From Thermoplasmata archaeon (GTDB taxonomy: Archaea; Thermoplasmatota; Thermoplasmata; Lutacidiplasmatales; UBA184), in contig JAJYXQ010000055.1 of assembly GCA_021796385.1 (NCBI GenBank), positions 1 to 64,000 of the forward strand: a DNA stretch of 64,000 bases, written 5' to 3'. Shown here piece by piece: positions 43,161-51,434 of this stretch. The notes beneath the pieces were generated by a model. That model was not told the DNA's origin. It did no database searches and worked only from the letters and a program-made list of their open reading frames with translations. Position numbers and translations under genes: made by a program. The first letter of the stretch is position 1. The number at the start of each line of letters is the position of its first letter.

Positions 43161-44324
43161 ATGGCCACGAGTCCGGTGACGGATTGGGTCGTTTCCGTCC
43201 ACTCCGGTCCCTCCAGCCTTGAGAACCTGACGGCCACCTTGGTGGCGTGGGCCCGCCGCCGGGCGCTGGACCCCCGGGGATTCCAGCTGTGGTACGAGCA
43301 CGACGGTCGTCTCCTCGTCCTCCGGGGATTCACCCCCCATCTCCTCTCCGACTTCCTCGCTTACGCCCGGTCCCAGACGATCCCCCCCCTCGTCTACGGT
43401 CCGGCGAGCCAGCGGGTCTCGACCCCATCTCCCCTTCCTTCCCCCCCACCCGCGCCGCCGCCCCCGGCCCCCCCTCCGCCTCCACCCGCGGATGCATCGC
43501 CGCTCATGCACGGCGTTCTCCAGGTCCTCACGGACCGGGAGACGGCGGTGAAGCCCGTTGAGAACTGGTTGATGGAGATCTTCGGCACGCTCGACATCAA
43601 GGAGGCGGACGTTCTTTGGTCCCTCTACCTCTCGACCCAGACCGACGTCCTGCCTTCGCTCGTGGCCCTTGCAGCCACGCCTTCGCTTCGGATGGAAGGA
43701 TCGAAGATCCTGGGGGTGCCCGAGGAACTGCTGCCGCCGATCATCCTCGCATCGAAAGATGCCAAGCCGGAAGCGCCTTCGGCGGGAGGGGAGGCCGGCG
43801 GCGCCTCGGAGTCCAAGGTCCACCTCGAAACCTATCAGCGGGTGCTCGCCTCGAACGCACACCACTGGGAGAACGTGATATCCCGGATACGCGATCATCC
43901 CGTGAAAGAAGGGCAGATGTCCGCGGCCGTTCTTCTCGACGAGAGCGAGGGCAAGGTCACATGGGTGTTCCCACGTACGGCCTCTCCCGTGGTGCGCGCG
44001 GTCTCTGCGGGGGTCCTGCACCTGTATGAGGGGAACGGCACTGGAAAGTCCCCCCCGCAGAAGGCCGTCCTCGACACGGTGGCCGTGGCGTCCCGGCTCA
44101 CCCGGTCCCTCGGGCTCTCGATCAAATGGTACCTCGTCTTCTCCGGAAAGGGGTTCGAGACCGTCGACGATGAAGGTCCGCCGACTCCGAAGGACGTTCG
44201 GGCCATCGAAGGGCTGCTCAACCGCTACGGGGGTGTGCCTGCGTTCCTCAACGCGGGCAAACCGAAAAAGGCCCCGCGTGGCCCCGGGCGGACGGCCAAG
44301 AAGCCTCTTGCGAAGCCCGCGTAG
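43161..44324 (+). CDS. Hypothetical protein with proline-rich linker
   Basis: A 387-residue soluble protein of no recognised family. Residues 1-85 form a small alpha/beta domain (WVVSVHSGPSSLENLTATLV, FQLWYEHDGRLLVLRGF). A roughly 30-residue proline tract at about 95-115 follows, then a helical domain (130-190). A third alpha/beta domain (230-355) contains ISRIRDHPVKEG, AVLLDESEGKVTWVFP and IKWYLVFSGKGF, followed by a Lys/Pro/Ala-rich basic tail. ATATTGG elements at about 43125 and 43144 may be TATA boxes. The basic tail suggests nucleic-acid contact, but that is speculation. Confidence 0.6.
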   Translation: MATSPVTDWVVSVHSGPSSLENLTATLVAWARRRALDPRGFQLWYEHDGRLLVLRGFTPHLLSDFLAYARSQTIPPLVYGPASQRVSTPSPLPSPPPAPPPPAPPPPPPADASPLMHGVLQVLTDRETAVKPVENWLMEIFGTLDIKEADVLWSLYLSTQTDVLPSLVALAATPSLRMEGSKILGVPEELLPPIILASKDAKPEAPSAGGEAGGASESKVHLETYQRVLASNAHHWENVISRIRDHPVKEGQMSAAVLLDESEGKVTWVFPRTASPVVRAVSAGVLHLYEGNGTGKSPPQKAVLDTVAVASRLTRSLGLSIKWYLVFSGKGFETVDDEGPPTPKDVRAIEGLLNRYGGVPAFLNAGKPKKAPRGPGRTAKKPLAKPA

Positions 44325-44351
44325 GGCGGGACCCGGCCCTCGAAGTTCCCC

Positions 44352-45296
44352 TCAATGATGGTCGGGTAGGGATTCGAGCCACTTCTCGGCGTCCATTGCG
44401 GCCATGCACCCCATGCCCGCGGCGGTCACCGCCTGTCGGTAGCGGGGGTCCGAGACGTCACCGCAGCCGAAGATGCCCTCGACGTTCGTGTAGGTCCCGT
44501 TATGGAGCTTGAGATACCCTTTGGCATCGAGGTCCAGATGGCCTTTGAACACATCGGTGTTGGGACGGTGTCCGATGGCGATGAACAACCCGTCTACTGG
44601 TGCTGAGTAGGACCGCCCCTCCTTTACATCGCGTAGCTTGAGCCCGGTCACCTCCTTCTCATTGCCCACCACCTCTTCGACCACGGTGTTGAAGGCGATC
44701 TTGATCTTGGGATTGGACCGGACCTTGTCCTGCATGATCTTGCTGGCGCGGAAGCTGTCGCGCCGGTGGACGAGCGTCACTTGGGAGGCGAACTTGGTCA
44801 GGAAGGTCGACTCCTCCATCGCCGTGTCCCCTCCCCCGACGACATAGACGTTCTTTCCCTTGAAGAAGAACCCGTCGCAGGTGGCGCACGCGCTCACTCC
44901 CTTGCCCTGGTACTTTGCCTCTCCCGGAACGTCGAGCCAGAGCGCGGAGGCCCCGGTGGCGACAATGACGGCGTCCGCCCGGAGCTCCTCGCCCGAGCCC
45001 CCTTCAAGCCGGAACGGGCGATGGGAAAAGTCCACCTTCGCCACATCATCCTCGAGCATGACCGCACCGAAGCGTTCGGCCTGCTTCCGGAAAAGATCCA
45101 TGAGCTCCGGGCCCATCACACCCTGCGGGAATCCCGGGAAATTGTCCACGTCCGAAGTGATCATCAACTGGCCTCCGGCCGGGACCCCCGTGAACATGAC
45201 CGGGGAGAGGTTTGCCCGGCCGGCATAGATCGCCGCGGTCAATCCCGCGGGTCCGCTCCCGATGATCGCTACCTTGGCCTTGCGTGGTTCGCTCAT
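44352..45296 (-). CDS. trxB: Thioredoxin reductase
   Basis: A 314-residue flavoprotein of normal length. It has the FAD loop AIIGSGPAGLTAAIYA, the redox-active Cys137-Ala-Thr-Cys140, the NADPH loop VVGGGDTAMEES with HRRDSFRASK, and IFGCGDVSDPRYRQAVTAAGMG closing the FAD site. It reduces thioredoxin or glutaredoxin-like partners with NADPH. HRRDSFRA indicates normal NADPH recognition, in contrast to some Thermoplasma enzymes. The ATG at 45296 is chosen; a longer frame adds unconserved sequence. Gene alone on its strand segment. Confidence 0.94.
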   Translation of the reverse strand: MSEPRKAKVAIIGSGPAGLTAAIYAGRANLSPVMFTGVPAGGQLMITSDVDNFPGFPQGVMGPELMDLFRKQAERFGAVMLEDDVAKVDFSHRPFRLEGGSGEELRADAVIVATGASALWLDVPGEAKYQGKGVSACATCDGFFFKGKNVYVVGGGDTAMEESTFLTKFASQVTLVHRRDSFRASKIMQDKVRSNPKIKIAFNTVVEEVVGNEKEVTGLKLRDVKEGRSYSAPVDGLFIAIGHRPNTDVFKGHLDLDAKGYLKLHNGTYTNVEGIFGCGDVSDPRYRQAVTAAGMGCMAAMDAEKWLESLPDHH

Positions 45297-45390
45297 GGTC
45301 TTGTTCACACCCAAAGCCCCCTTAAAGGTCGCGCCGCATCCAACCCGGAGCACCCGGGGCCCTCTCCGCGGATTGTTCGTGCTCCCGGTC

Positions 45391-46455
45391 TCACACCGGG
45401 ATGGGGGAGATGATGTCACCCACCGTGGCCCGCGCAACGACCTCGTAAGGAAGGTCCCGGAGGGGGATCCTGAGAGCGAGCGCCCGGTGACCCGGCTGGA
45501 CCTCGGCCATCTCCGGCTTTCGGATCAACTCCCAGGGATTCACGAAGACCGACCGGACGATCGTCTCGGGCGTGACTGCCGCATGATGGAGGCGGGATGC
45601 GACATAGGCGAATTCCATCTCCCGAAAAAGATCAGGGAGATTGAACATGACGTTGTCGGTTCCCAACAGGAACGGGATCCCGAGCTTCTCGGCCCAATGC
45701 AAGGGTGGTATCCTACCGAAGAGCGCATTCGAGCGGGGACAGAACGCGACCGCGACCCCTGCATCGCGCACGCGTTCCAGGTCCGGCTCCGAAGCCATCG
45801 TGAGGTGGACGAGAAGCGATGGTTTGAGGGCGAGGATCGGGTCGATCGCCTCCCGCTCATCCTCGGAAGCATGGAGCGCCAGGAACTTTCCCCGGCGGGC
45901 CGCCTCATGCGCTGCCCGCTCAAGGCCGTCCGGGGGGAGGTCCTTGTACGCGCTCAGCCCAAGCCCATCCGCCCTCGTCAGCACACGACCCACCTCTTCT
46001 GGATCTTGGATGTTCCGGGGTCGGCCCAGCGTGAAGAGGTGGAGCGGCAGGTCCCTTCCCGCTTCCTCAAGCTCGGCGATGCCATCCACGGATTCCTCCC
46101 GAAAGTCGAGAGTTCCCCCCGTACCACCCCCCTCCATCCCGCGCAGGGTTTCCCGCATCGCCTCCACCTTCTCGTTCCGAGGGGTCGAGGCCAGGAGCCG
46201 GTGCTTGAGCCCGTGCGGAGGTCGTACCACTTCAGCCAGAGGTGGGTGAGGAGGTTCCCGTCCCCATATCGCATCCCCGAGGTGGGTATGCCCGTTGCAC
46301 ATGAGGGGCAGGACGGCCCCACGGACTACCCGATGCGGAGTGAGGCCCAGGGTGCCCTCCTTGCCCCGCTCCACGACCCGTCCCCGATCGTCAAAGAGCA
46401 CGTACCCGGGTCCTACCCCCTCCCGGTCAAAAATCCTACCCACAACGGCGATCAT
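45391..46455 (-). CDS. Amidohydrolase-family metal-dependent deaminase/hydrolase
   Basis: A 354-residue TIM-barrel amidohydrolase. The metal site is NGHTHLGD (HxH), the FLALHASED histidine, the VHLTMAS histidine and LGTDNVMFN aspartate. The N-terminal beta-sandwich is short and the C-terminal strands (GHRALALRIPLRDLPYEVVARA) complete it. The arrangement matches the chlorohydrolase/adenosine-type deaminase branch (COG0402), used in archaea for S-adenosylhomocysteine or purine deamination. The exact substrate is not readable. Confidence 0.84.
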   Translation of the reverse strand: MIAVVGRIFDREGVGPGYVLFDDRGRVVERGKEGTLGLTPHRVVRGAVLPLMCNGHTHLGDAIWGREPPHPPLAEVVRPPHGLKHRLLASTPRNEKVEAMRETLRGMEGGGTGGTLDFREESVDGIAELEEAGRDLPLHLFTLGRPRNIQDPEEVGRVLTRADGLGLSAYKDLPPDGLERAAHEAARRGKFLALHASEDEREAIDPILALKPSLLVHLTMASEPDLERVRDAGVAVAFCPRSNALFGRIPPLHWAEKLGIPFLLGTDNVMFNLPDLFREMEFAYVASRLHHAAVTPETIVRSVFVNPWELIRKPEMAEVQPGHRALALRIPLRDLPYEVVARATVGDIISPIPV

Positions 46456-46597
46456 CGACAGGATCTCGGCACGGGTCCAAAAGGTAAAGCGTTTTTCCAG
46501 ACCAATACGCGCAAGATGCCCTCCCTGAAGGTGTAAACTTCACGAGGGAGGCGGCCCTGCCCTCCCTCAGGGGGGTCCTCGGGGAGCCCCCTTCCCG

Positions 46598-47344
46598 TCA
46601 ACCGTAGCCATAGAACTCTTCGGTCCGGATGTCCGCGTCCTTCACATCGTTCCCGGTCAATAGCGTACGCAGTGCATAGACCATGGCCGGAGGGCCTGCC
46701 AAATAGTAGACAGGAGCCATCCCTGGGTCCCGGTGCCGGAGCACCATTGCGAGATCGATCGGACCCCGTTCCCCCTTCCACGGGCGGAGGGACCGTTCCG
46801 TTTGCGTCATCGTGGCGACGAGGGTAAAATGTGGGTTGCGACTTTCAAGCTGCGGGAGCTCGTCGAGAAAGGCCGCGTCCTCCGGGCGGCGGTTCGAGTA
46901 GAACAGGACAATCCGATGCGGTAGGCCCCGGTGGGCGGCATCCAGGAGCATGCTCCGAAAAGGGGTGATGCCGATACCTCCGGCGAGGATTGCCACGGGC
47001 CGTTCGGGTCCCTCCGGGAGGACCAGCTGCCCCTGGGGAGGTCCGATCAAGACCTCTCCTCCTACCGGCAGGCTTCCTAGGGCCCGCTTGTAAGAACTGT
47101 CTCGCATCCGCGTGGCCACCATCAAGGTTCCCTCGTGGGGTGCGCTCGCGATGGAAAACGTGTGCGTGGCCTCTTGCGAACCCACATCCTTCAAGGCCGG
47201 TAGCGTGACATCCATGGACTGCCCGGCCCGGAACTGGTACCCCCGAGGCTTCTCGAATTCGAAGGCGAGTGTGCGTTCCGCGACCTCCCGTCGACCGAGC
47301 AGGTGAACCGTGCTTGTCGATCCCTCCCAGTCTGTGCCCAACAT
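46598..47344 (-). CDS. Ferredoxin/flavodoxin-NADP reductase-like FAD oxidoreductase
   Basis: A 248-residue protein with the FNR architecture. The FAD barrel has HTFSIASAPHEG (counterpart of RxYS), MRDSSYKRAL and LPVGGEVLIGPPQGQLVL. The NAD(P) domain has AILAGGIGITPFRSMLLDA, IVLFYSNRRPEDAAFLDEL and YYLAGPPAMV. No 2Fe-2S domain is attached, so it needs a separate electron partner. A plain NAD(P)H-dependent flavin reductase is the alternative. It has no operon partner and is oriented away from the empty region to its right. Confidence 0.86.
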   Translation of the reverse strand: MLGTDWEGSTSTVHLLGRREVAERTLAFEFEKPRGYQFRAGQSMDVTLPALKDVGSQEATHTFSIASAPHEGTLMVATRMRDSSYKRALGSLPVGGEVLIGPPQGQLVLPEGPERPVAILAGGIGITPFRSMLLDAAHRGLPHRIVLFYSNRRPEDAAFLDELPQLESRNPHFTLVATMTQTERSLRPWKGERGPIDLAMVLRHRDPGMAPVYYLAGPPAMVYALRTLLTGNDVKDADIRTEEFYGYG

Positions 47345-47702
47345 TCCACCCCGCTACCTTCCAAGGGAGAAGCAGTTCCACTGGATAAGGTCGTCTCTGC
47401 CCGCTCGAGGTCAGCTCGGGCGAAATCTTCGAAGGATAGTCATTCTCTCAGCCTCGGTGCCAATCCTCCGAAATAGGGTGGAGGCACTAGGAACCTCGGG
47501 GTTCGTCATCCCCTATAGGGATCGAGCCGCGATCACAGCGACAAGGTTTCCGACCCCTCAAACACCCGGACCTGTGGGAATCGGTTCCCGAGGTCCGTCA
47601 CTTCCGTCCCGACGGTTCCTTCGGACATCATGGAAAGGGTTGCGGGAGTGGCGCTCGTGCGCCGCTCCCATCCCCGCATAGGGGACCTCGATGAGAGGTA
47701 CC
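47345..47702. other. 358-bp intergenic region
   Basis: No gene recognised. It contains a 10-bp palindrome CCCTATAGGG at 47511-47520 and the long hairpin listed separately at 47644-47669. Open frames across it lack domains and start signals. Confidence 0.4.
47644..47669 (-). terminator. Strong stem-loop downstream of the DUF4382 gene
   Basis: GGGAG-T-GGCGC-TCGT-GCGCC-G-CTCCC makes an 11-bp stem with one wobble or mismatch pair and a tetraloop. It begins about 34 nt beyond the stop codon of the minus-strand gene at 47703. It may stabilise or end that transcript; no T-run follows, so termination is only a guess. Confidence 0.35.
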
Positions 47703-48269
47703 CTACGAGATGGACACGCCACCGATGTTCGGTGTGAACGTCGCCATCACTTCGCCGTTCGCGAGCACCATCACGTGCAGGCTCGAGGCCAAGTCGATGT
47801 CGATGCTCACGAAGGTGGTCGACCCGCTCGTCACCGCAAAGTTGCCGTGGATGTCCGCGGTCGGCCCCATCACCGTGGCATTGGCCTCTAGTCCGCTCGT
47901 GGTCTCAAACGAGACGTTCGAGATGGTCAGTCGGATCATCTCGTAGCTCCCGGCCGGCAAGGTCAGGAGGCCGATGGTCTTCGCCATGAGCGTTCCGTTC
48001 ATCTTCGCGACGTTCAGCATCGCGGATGTGTGGAGCTGGGTCCAGCCCGAGCCCGACACGTTCGATGCGTGAACGCTCACGGAGGTGAAGGTCACCCACA
48101 CGTTTGAGACGTTCGCGTTCGGTGCGTCGTGCACCAGCACGTCCATCTGACCGACCCCCCCACTTCGTGCGAAGGGGGGTGCGCCGACCAGATAAAGCGT
48201 CGACAGCAACACAGCGAGGATCGCCGCGATGCCGAGGGACGCCGTGACGGCCCTCTTTTTTTCGAACAT
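47703..48269 (-). CDS. Secreted or membrane-anchored DUF4382 protein
   Basis: A 188-residue protein. A hydrophobic segment at about 9-30 (GIAAILAVLLSTLYLVG) acts as signal or anchor. The remainder matches the DUF4382 beta-sandwich: MDVLVHDAPNANVSNVWVTF, VSVHASNVSGSGWTQL, TLPAGSYEMIRLTISN. The family is found on cell surfaces of bacteria and archaea and has no known activity. ATGs at 48299 and 48293 are alternative starts that lengthen the cytoplasmic N-terminus; 48269 is preferred because MFEKKRAV directly precedes the hydrophobic stretch. Confidence 0.75.
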   Translation of the reverse strand: MFEKKRAVTASLGIAAILAVLLSTLYLVGAPPFARSGGVGQMDVLVHDAPNANVSNVWVTFTSVSVHASNVSGSGWTQLHTSAMLNVAKMNGTLMAKTIGLLTLPAGSYEMIRLTISNVSFETTSGLEANATVMGPTADIHGNFAVTSGSTTFVSIDIDLASSLHVMVLANGEVMATFTPNIGGVSIS

Positions 48270-48348
48270 GCCCGTTCCAGACCTCGGCTGCATAATCATA
48301 CTGCGTCCAATCAGCCCCGGGGCCGATTGGACATCCCCACTGGGTGCC

Positions 48349-49341
48349 TCAGGGATGATCGTGCCCCGCCACCAGGGACGCATAGCGGTGCTCCAGCTGG
48401 GGGGTCACCCCGCTCGAGGGCGTAGCCAAGGTCTCGATCTCGGTCAGGTACTCCCCCAAGACCTCCATCACGCCTCGATGACGGCCCGAGGCGGAGGAGG
48501 GGATCGGTCGGGACTGCCCGATCATGGCGAGCAGAATTGTTCCTCCCCCATCGACCAGAAGGAAGGGGAAGACCCGGGCCTCACCGGTGAGGGCGGAGAG
48601 GAACTCCGGGAGCGGCCGCCCCCGGGACCTCCCGACAAGGAAGACGATCTGATCCGCCATCCGACCTTCGAACTCGGGGAGGTTCCAGGGGCGCAGGAAG
48701 GTCCGTACTCCCACCCACTCCTGCTCGATCACCCGTCGGGTGCGCCGAGGGAGCCCGATGAGCCCTCTGCGAAAACTGGTCAATCGCACGGTCTCCCTTA
48801 AGATCGCGCTCTCGCGGGTCGAAGGGGGCCGATGAAGGGAGCTCCGGGGGACCGGGACCGGGTAGGCTACGAGGGAACCGTTCCCGATGAGATGGCTCCA
48901 GGCGCCCTCGAAATCGAAGTAGATGGGCACCTCCTCCCGTGTGACCCCTCCTTGCACGAGGTGCGCACGCGCGTACCACTCGGGGCGACGATTGCGTTCG
49001 GCGAACGCAGTCGCTTCCTCTTCGTCGCGGTGGAAAGCCACGGCGAAAACCGCTTGGGGCAGGAGCCAAAGGTTCGTGGCGTGGGGCTCGCGCGCCACCG
49101 CCTGGATTGCTTGCGTCCGTCGCTCGGCAAAGGTCGAGCCGAGCAAGACCGATATCCGATTGAAGCCGAGGGCGGCCGGATCCGGCACAAAGCACTCTTG
49201 GAGCCATCCTTGACGTTCGACCCGGGTGCGGATCGCGTGGTAGGTGGAACGAGAAAGGCCCGATTGTATCCGTCGAGGCACTTCGGGTCCGGCCGGATAC
49301 GAAAGGCTGGCCAGCAGGAAACGGGCCTCGGCGGGAGTCAT
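48349..49341 (-). CDS. Probable winged-helix/Lrp-like transcriptional regulator
   Basis: A 330-residue protein. Residues 1-55 look like a helix-turn-helix unit (ARFLLASLSYPAGPEVPRRI, LSRSTYHAIRTRVERQGWL). An alpha/beta segment follows (FNRISVLLGSTFAERRTQAI, ATNLWLLPQAVFAVAFHRDE), reminiscent of Lrp/AsnC effector domains. The last 200 residues, with a second apparent helical DNA-binding-like region (RGLIGLPRRTRRVIEQEWVG), are of no known family. ATG at 49341 is preferred over a frame from 49422. AAATAAGG near 49408 may be its TATA box. The divergent surface-protein gene shares this promoter region and could be a target. Confidence 0.55.
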   Translation of the reverse strand: MTPAEARFLLASLSYPAGPEVPRRIQSGLSRSTYHAIRTRVERQGWLQECFVPDPAALGFNRISVLLGSTFAERRTQAIQAVAREPHATNLWLLPQAVFAVAFHRDEEEATAFAERNRRPEWYARAHLVQGGVTREEVPIYFDFEGAWSHLIGNGSLVAYPVPVPRSSLHRPPSTRESAILRETVRLTSFRRGLIGLPRRTRRVIEQEWVGVRTFLRPWNLPEFEGRMADQIVFLVGRSRGRPLPEFLSALTGEARVFPFLLVDGGGTILLAMIGQSRPIPSSASGRHRGVMEVLGEYLTEIETLATPSSGVTPQLEHRYASLVAGHDHP

Positions 49342-49433
49342 AGGTCGCCGTTCCTCCGATGCCGTACCGTCCACGAACGGTGCTCCCGGAGTGGACAAGC
49401 CCTTATTTGGGCCTCCGCCCATAGTTTCCCTTC

Positions 49434-50861
49434 ATGAACCGGTCCCGAGCACCCGGTAAGGTTCTGGGAGTCGTAGCGTTGCTCCTCTCCACGTTAGGGG
49501 CCGGGGGAGGGGTCATGCTGGTGGTCCCCTCGCCCGCTTTAGCCGTGCCGCACTCCACCGCATCCCCGGCGACCTGGGCGTACATCGAGAATACCTCCCA
49601 ACCGTTCTCCACACCGGCGCTCGGGGGGACCGCCTACGGGGAGTTCGGCCTGGAAGGGGTCGGCATATGGGGTCAGACGAACCTCTCGCCGACGTCCGAG
49701 GCTCTTTCCTTCCAAGGAGCCACGGTAGTCCAGTATGCAGAGGATTACTGCATTTCCAACTGCTCCTCTGCATCGCTCGAATGGAATACATCAGTTTTGG
49801 TGGCGGAGAGCGTCTCTTTCGTGGAGAACCTGAGCGGTCCCATGGAGGTCCCCTTGACCCCCGGGGCTGTCTCTGCCCTGAGCCTTACGTCCTCTTATGG
49901 AACGATAACTTATAACTTGACAGTCATATCTTCGCACAAGTTCGGCACCCCCGGAACAAGCGGGGTGGACATTGGCGGAAAGCCCTCCTATGTGACGCTA
50001 GGGGAAAATGGGTCGTTTTCCCTAGGGTTGGACCAACCCCTTCCCATCTTGCCCCTTTCCCTTGTTCCGGGTACCTCGTTCTCGGCCTTCGCCGGGTACC
50101 ATCTGTCGGGTTCCGTATCTGGACACTATGACTACAGATTCCCAGCCGGAATCAACGCGACGAACGGGGGGGGCTCATCGCACCGAGGGACATTCGGCCC
50201 AGAGGGTCTTCCGGGTGCACAAGGAACGCTGGGTCTGTCTCTTACCGAGGGGAACACAAGCATTGTGGGAGGGAATACGTTGGGTACCCTGTCCGGCACG
50301 GTGCTTCAAGGACCTTTCGAGTTTCTGGACGGTGCCCTGGTGCCCGTCCCGTTGGAACTGTTCGCTTCGGGGGTTCCCTTCTTCATCCAACCACCTGCCT
50401 TGCTCGGGACGATAATCTCCAACTCGACCAATGTGTATCTCGGACCGACGGCGGGCGGGGCGGTGGAGACCGCGACTGTGGGAACCCAGTACTTGGCAAA
50501 AATGGAAGTGCCCCTGGGACCGGCGCCCAATGCGAGCACCCGCTCCGTGGCCATCTTCTCCACCAATGTGACGGGAAGTCCCGACCCGGTTTCCGACGCA
50601 GCGGATCGGCTCTCCGGGCTGACCCCTGCCCCGCAAGGTGTCCTACCCACCGTTTCGATCCCATCGTCCTTGGCCGTGGATGTGTGGATCGCGGCCAGCG
50701 CTACGTTTGTCGCTGTAGTGATAGTCTCGGGCCAGGGTCGGAAGCGGAAGGTCTTACGGCCCTCCGCAACATCCGCATCGACGGTTCCCTCATCACCCCA
50801 AGGGATGGTAACTTCGGCGCATCCGCCCGAGTCGAAGGACCCGATCGAGAACGTCTGGTGA
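49434..50861 (+). CDS. Surface-anchored protein of unknown family
   Basis: A 475-residue protein with a signal peptide at 1-38 (VLGVVALLLSTLGAGGGVMLV, ending SPALA). About 370 residues of Ser/Thr/Gly-rich beta-type sequence follow, with many Asn-x-Ser/Thr sites (for example ENTS, NCSS, NTSV). Near the C-terminus is a membrane helix (VDVWIAASATFVAVVIVSG) followed by QGRKRK and a cytoplasmic tail rich in Ser/Pro. One Cys pair lies in EDYCISNCSS. No enzyme motif is visible. It is probably a glycosylated envelope protein. Confidence 0.6.
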   Translation: MNRSRAPGKVLGVVALLLSTLGAGGGVMLVVPSPALAVPHSTASPATWAYIENTSQPFSTPALGGTAYGEFGLEGVGIWGQTNLSPTSEALSFQGATVVQYAEDYCISNCSSASLEWNTSVLVAESVSFVENLSGPMEVPLTPGAVSALSLTSSYGTITYNLTVISSHKFGTPGTSGVDIGGKPSYVTLGENGSFSLGLDQPLPILPLSLVPGTSFSAFAGYHLSGSVSGHYDYRFPAGINATNGGGSSHRGTFGPEGLPGAQGTLGLSLTEGNTSIVGGNTLGTLSGTVLQGPFEFLDGALVPVPLELFASGVPFFIQPPALLGTIISNSTNVYLGPTAGGAVETATVGTQYLAKMEVPLGPAPNASTRSVAIFSTNVTGSPDPVSDAADRLSGLTPAPQGVLPTVSIPSSLAVDVWIAASATFVAVVIVSGQGRKRKVLRPSATSASTVPSSPQGMVTSAHPPESKDPIENVW

Positions 50862-50954
50862 AGGTGGAGTCCGTAGGGTCCGCCACCCTCTATGCGCGGA
50901 TCGGGTACCTGACGGAAAGCCTGATAGTCGCCACTAGGTTAGCCCCCGGCGGTA

Positions 50955-51434
50955 ATGGACGAGTATCATCAGGGGGCGGTAACCCCCTGGGCCACGGTGG
51001 GGGCGTATGTCCTCCTCACGATCGTCGTCGCCGTCTTGACCTTGGACCGTTCGATACCGGAGTATGCGGGTCTCTTCCTTGGCGGGTTGCTTGTGCTGTA
51101 CCTGGGCCGGTTGCTCTCACTGAGCTACTCCATCCGGGACGGGGTATTGCGGGCCCAACGGCTCTTCGGAACTCGGCATGCCGAGCTCAAGGACATCCGC
51201 AAGGTGGAGCCACGGTCGCTCCGGGACATTTCCCCGGTGTCCTTCGTGGGCGGGTGGGGGTGGCGGTCCCGGATGTGGTCCCCCGTCATCGGGAACTTCG
51301 ACAATCTCTCATCGATACACCGGGGACTGATGATCTACGCAGGCGAGGTCCCGTTCTTCATCAGCCCCCGGGACCCGGACGCCTTTTTAGATGTGCTGCA
51401 AAAGGAGACCGGTGAGAGTTTGATACCGGACTAA
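50955..51434 (+). CDS. Small membrane protein with PH-like domain
   Basis: A 159-residue protein. Two membrane helices (WATVGAYVLLTIVVAVLTL and YAGLFLGGLLVLYLGRLL) are followed by a PH-like strand set beginning YSIRDGVLRAQRLFGTRHAELKDI and ending FFISPRDPDAFLDVLQ. This is the layout of the bPH (DUF304-like) membrane proteins; function unknown. Its stop overlaps the stop of the convergent M20 peptidase gene by 4 bp. Confidence 0.65.
   Translation: MDEYHQGAVTPWATVGAYVLLTIVVAVLTLDRSIPEYAGLFLGGLLVLYLGRLLSLSYSIRDGVLRAQRLFGTRHAELKDIRKVEPRSLRDISPVSFVGGWGWRSRMWSPVIGNFDNLSSIHRGLMIYAGEVPFFISPRDPDAFLDVLQKETGESLIPD

Noticed and set aside
45262-46536. 424-codon plus-strand open frame across the trxB and amidohydrolase region
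   Set aside because: It is antisense to two clear enzyme genes with intact motifs. Long opposite-strand frames are expected in GC-rich coding DNA.
47511-47520. CCCTATAGGG palindrome as an operator
   Set aside because: It is only 10 bp long and not positioned at any recognisable promoter or start codon.
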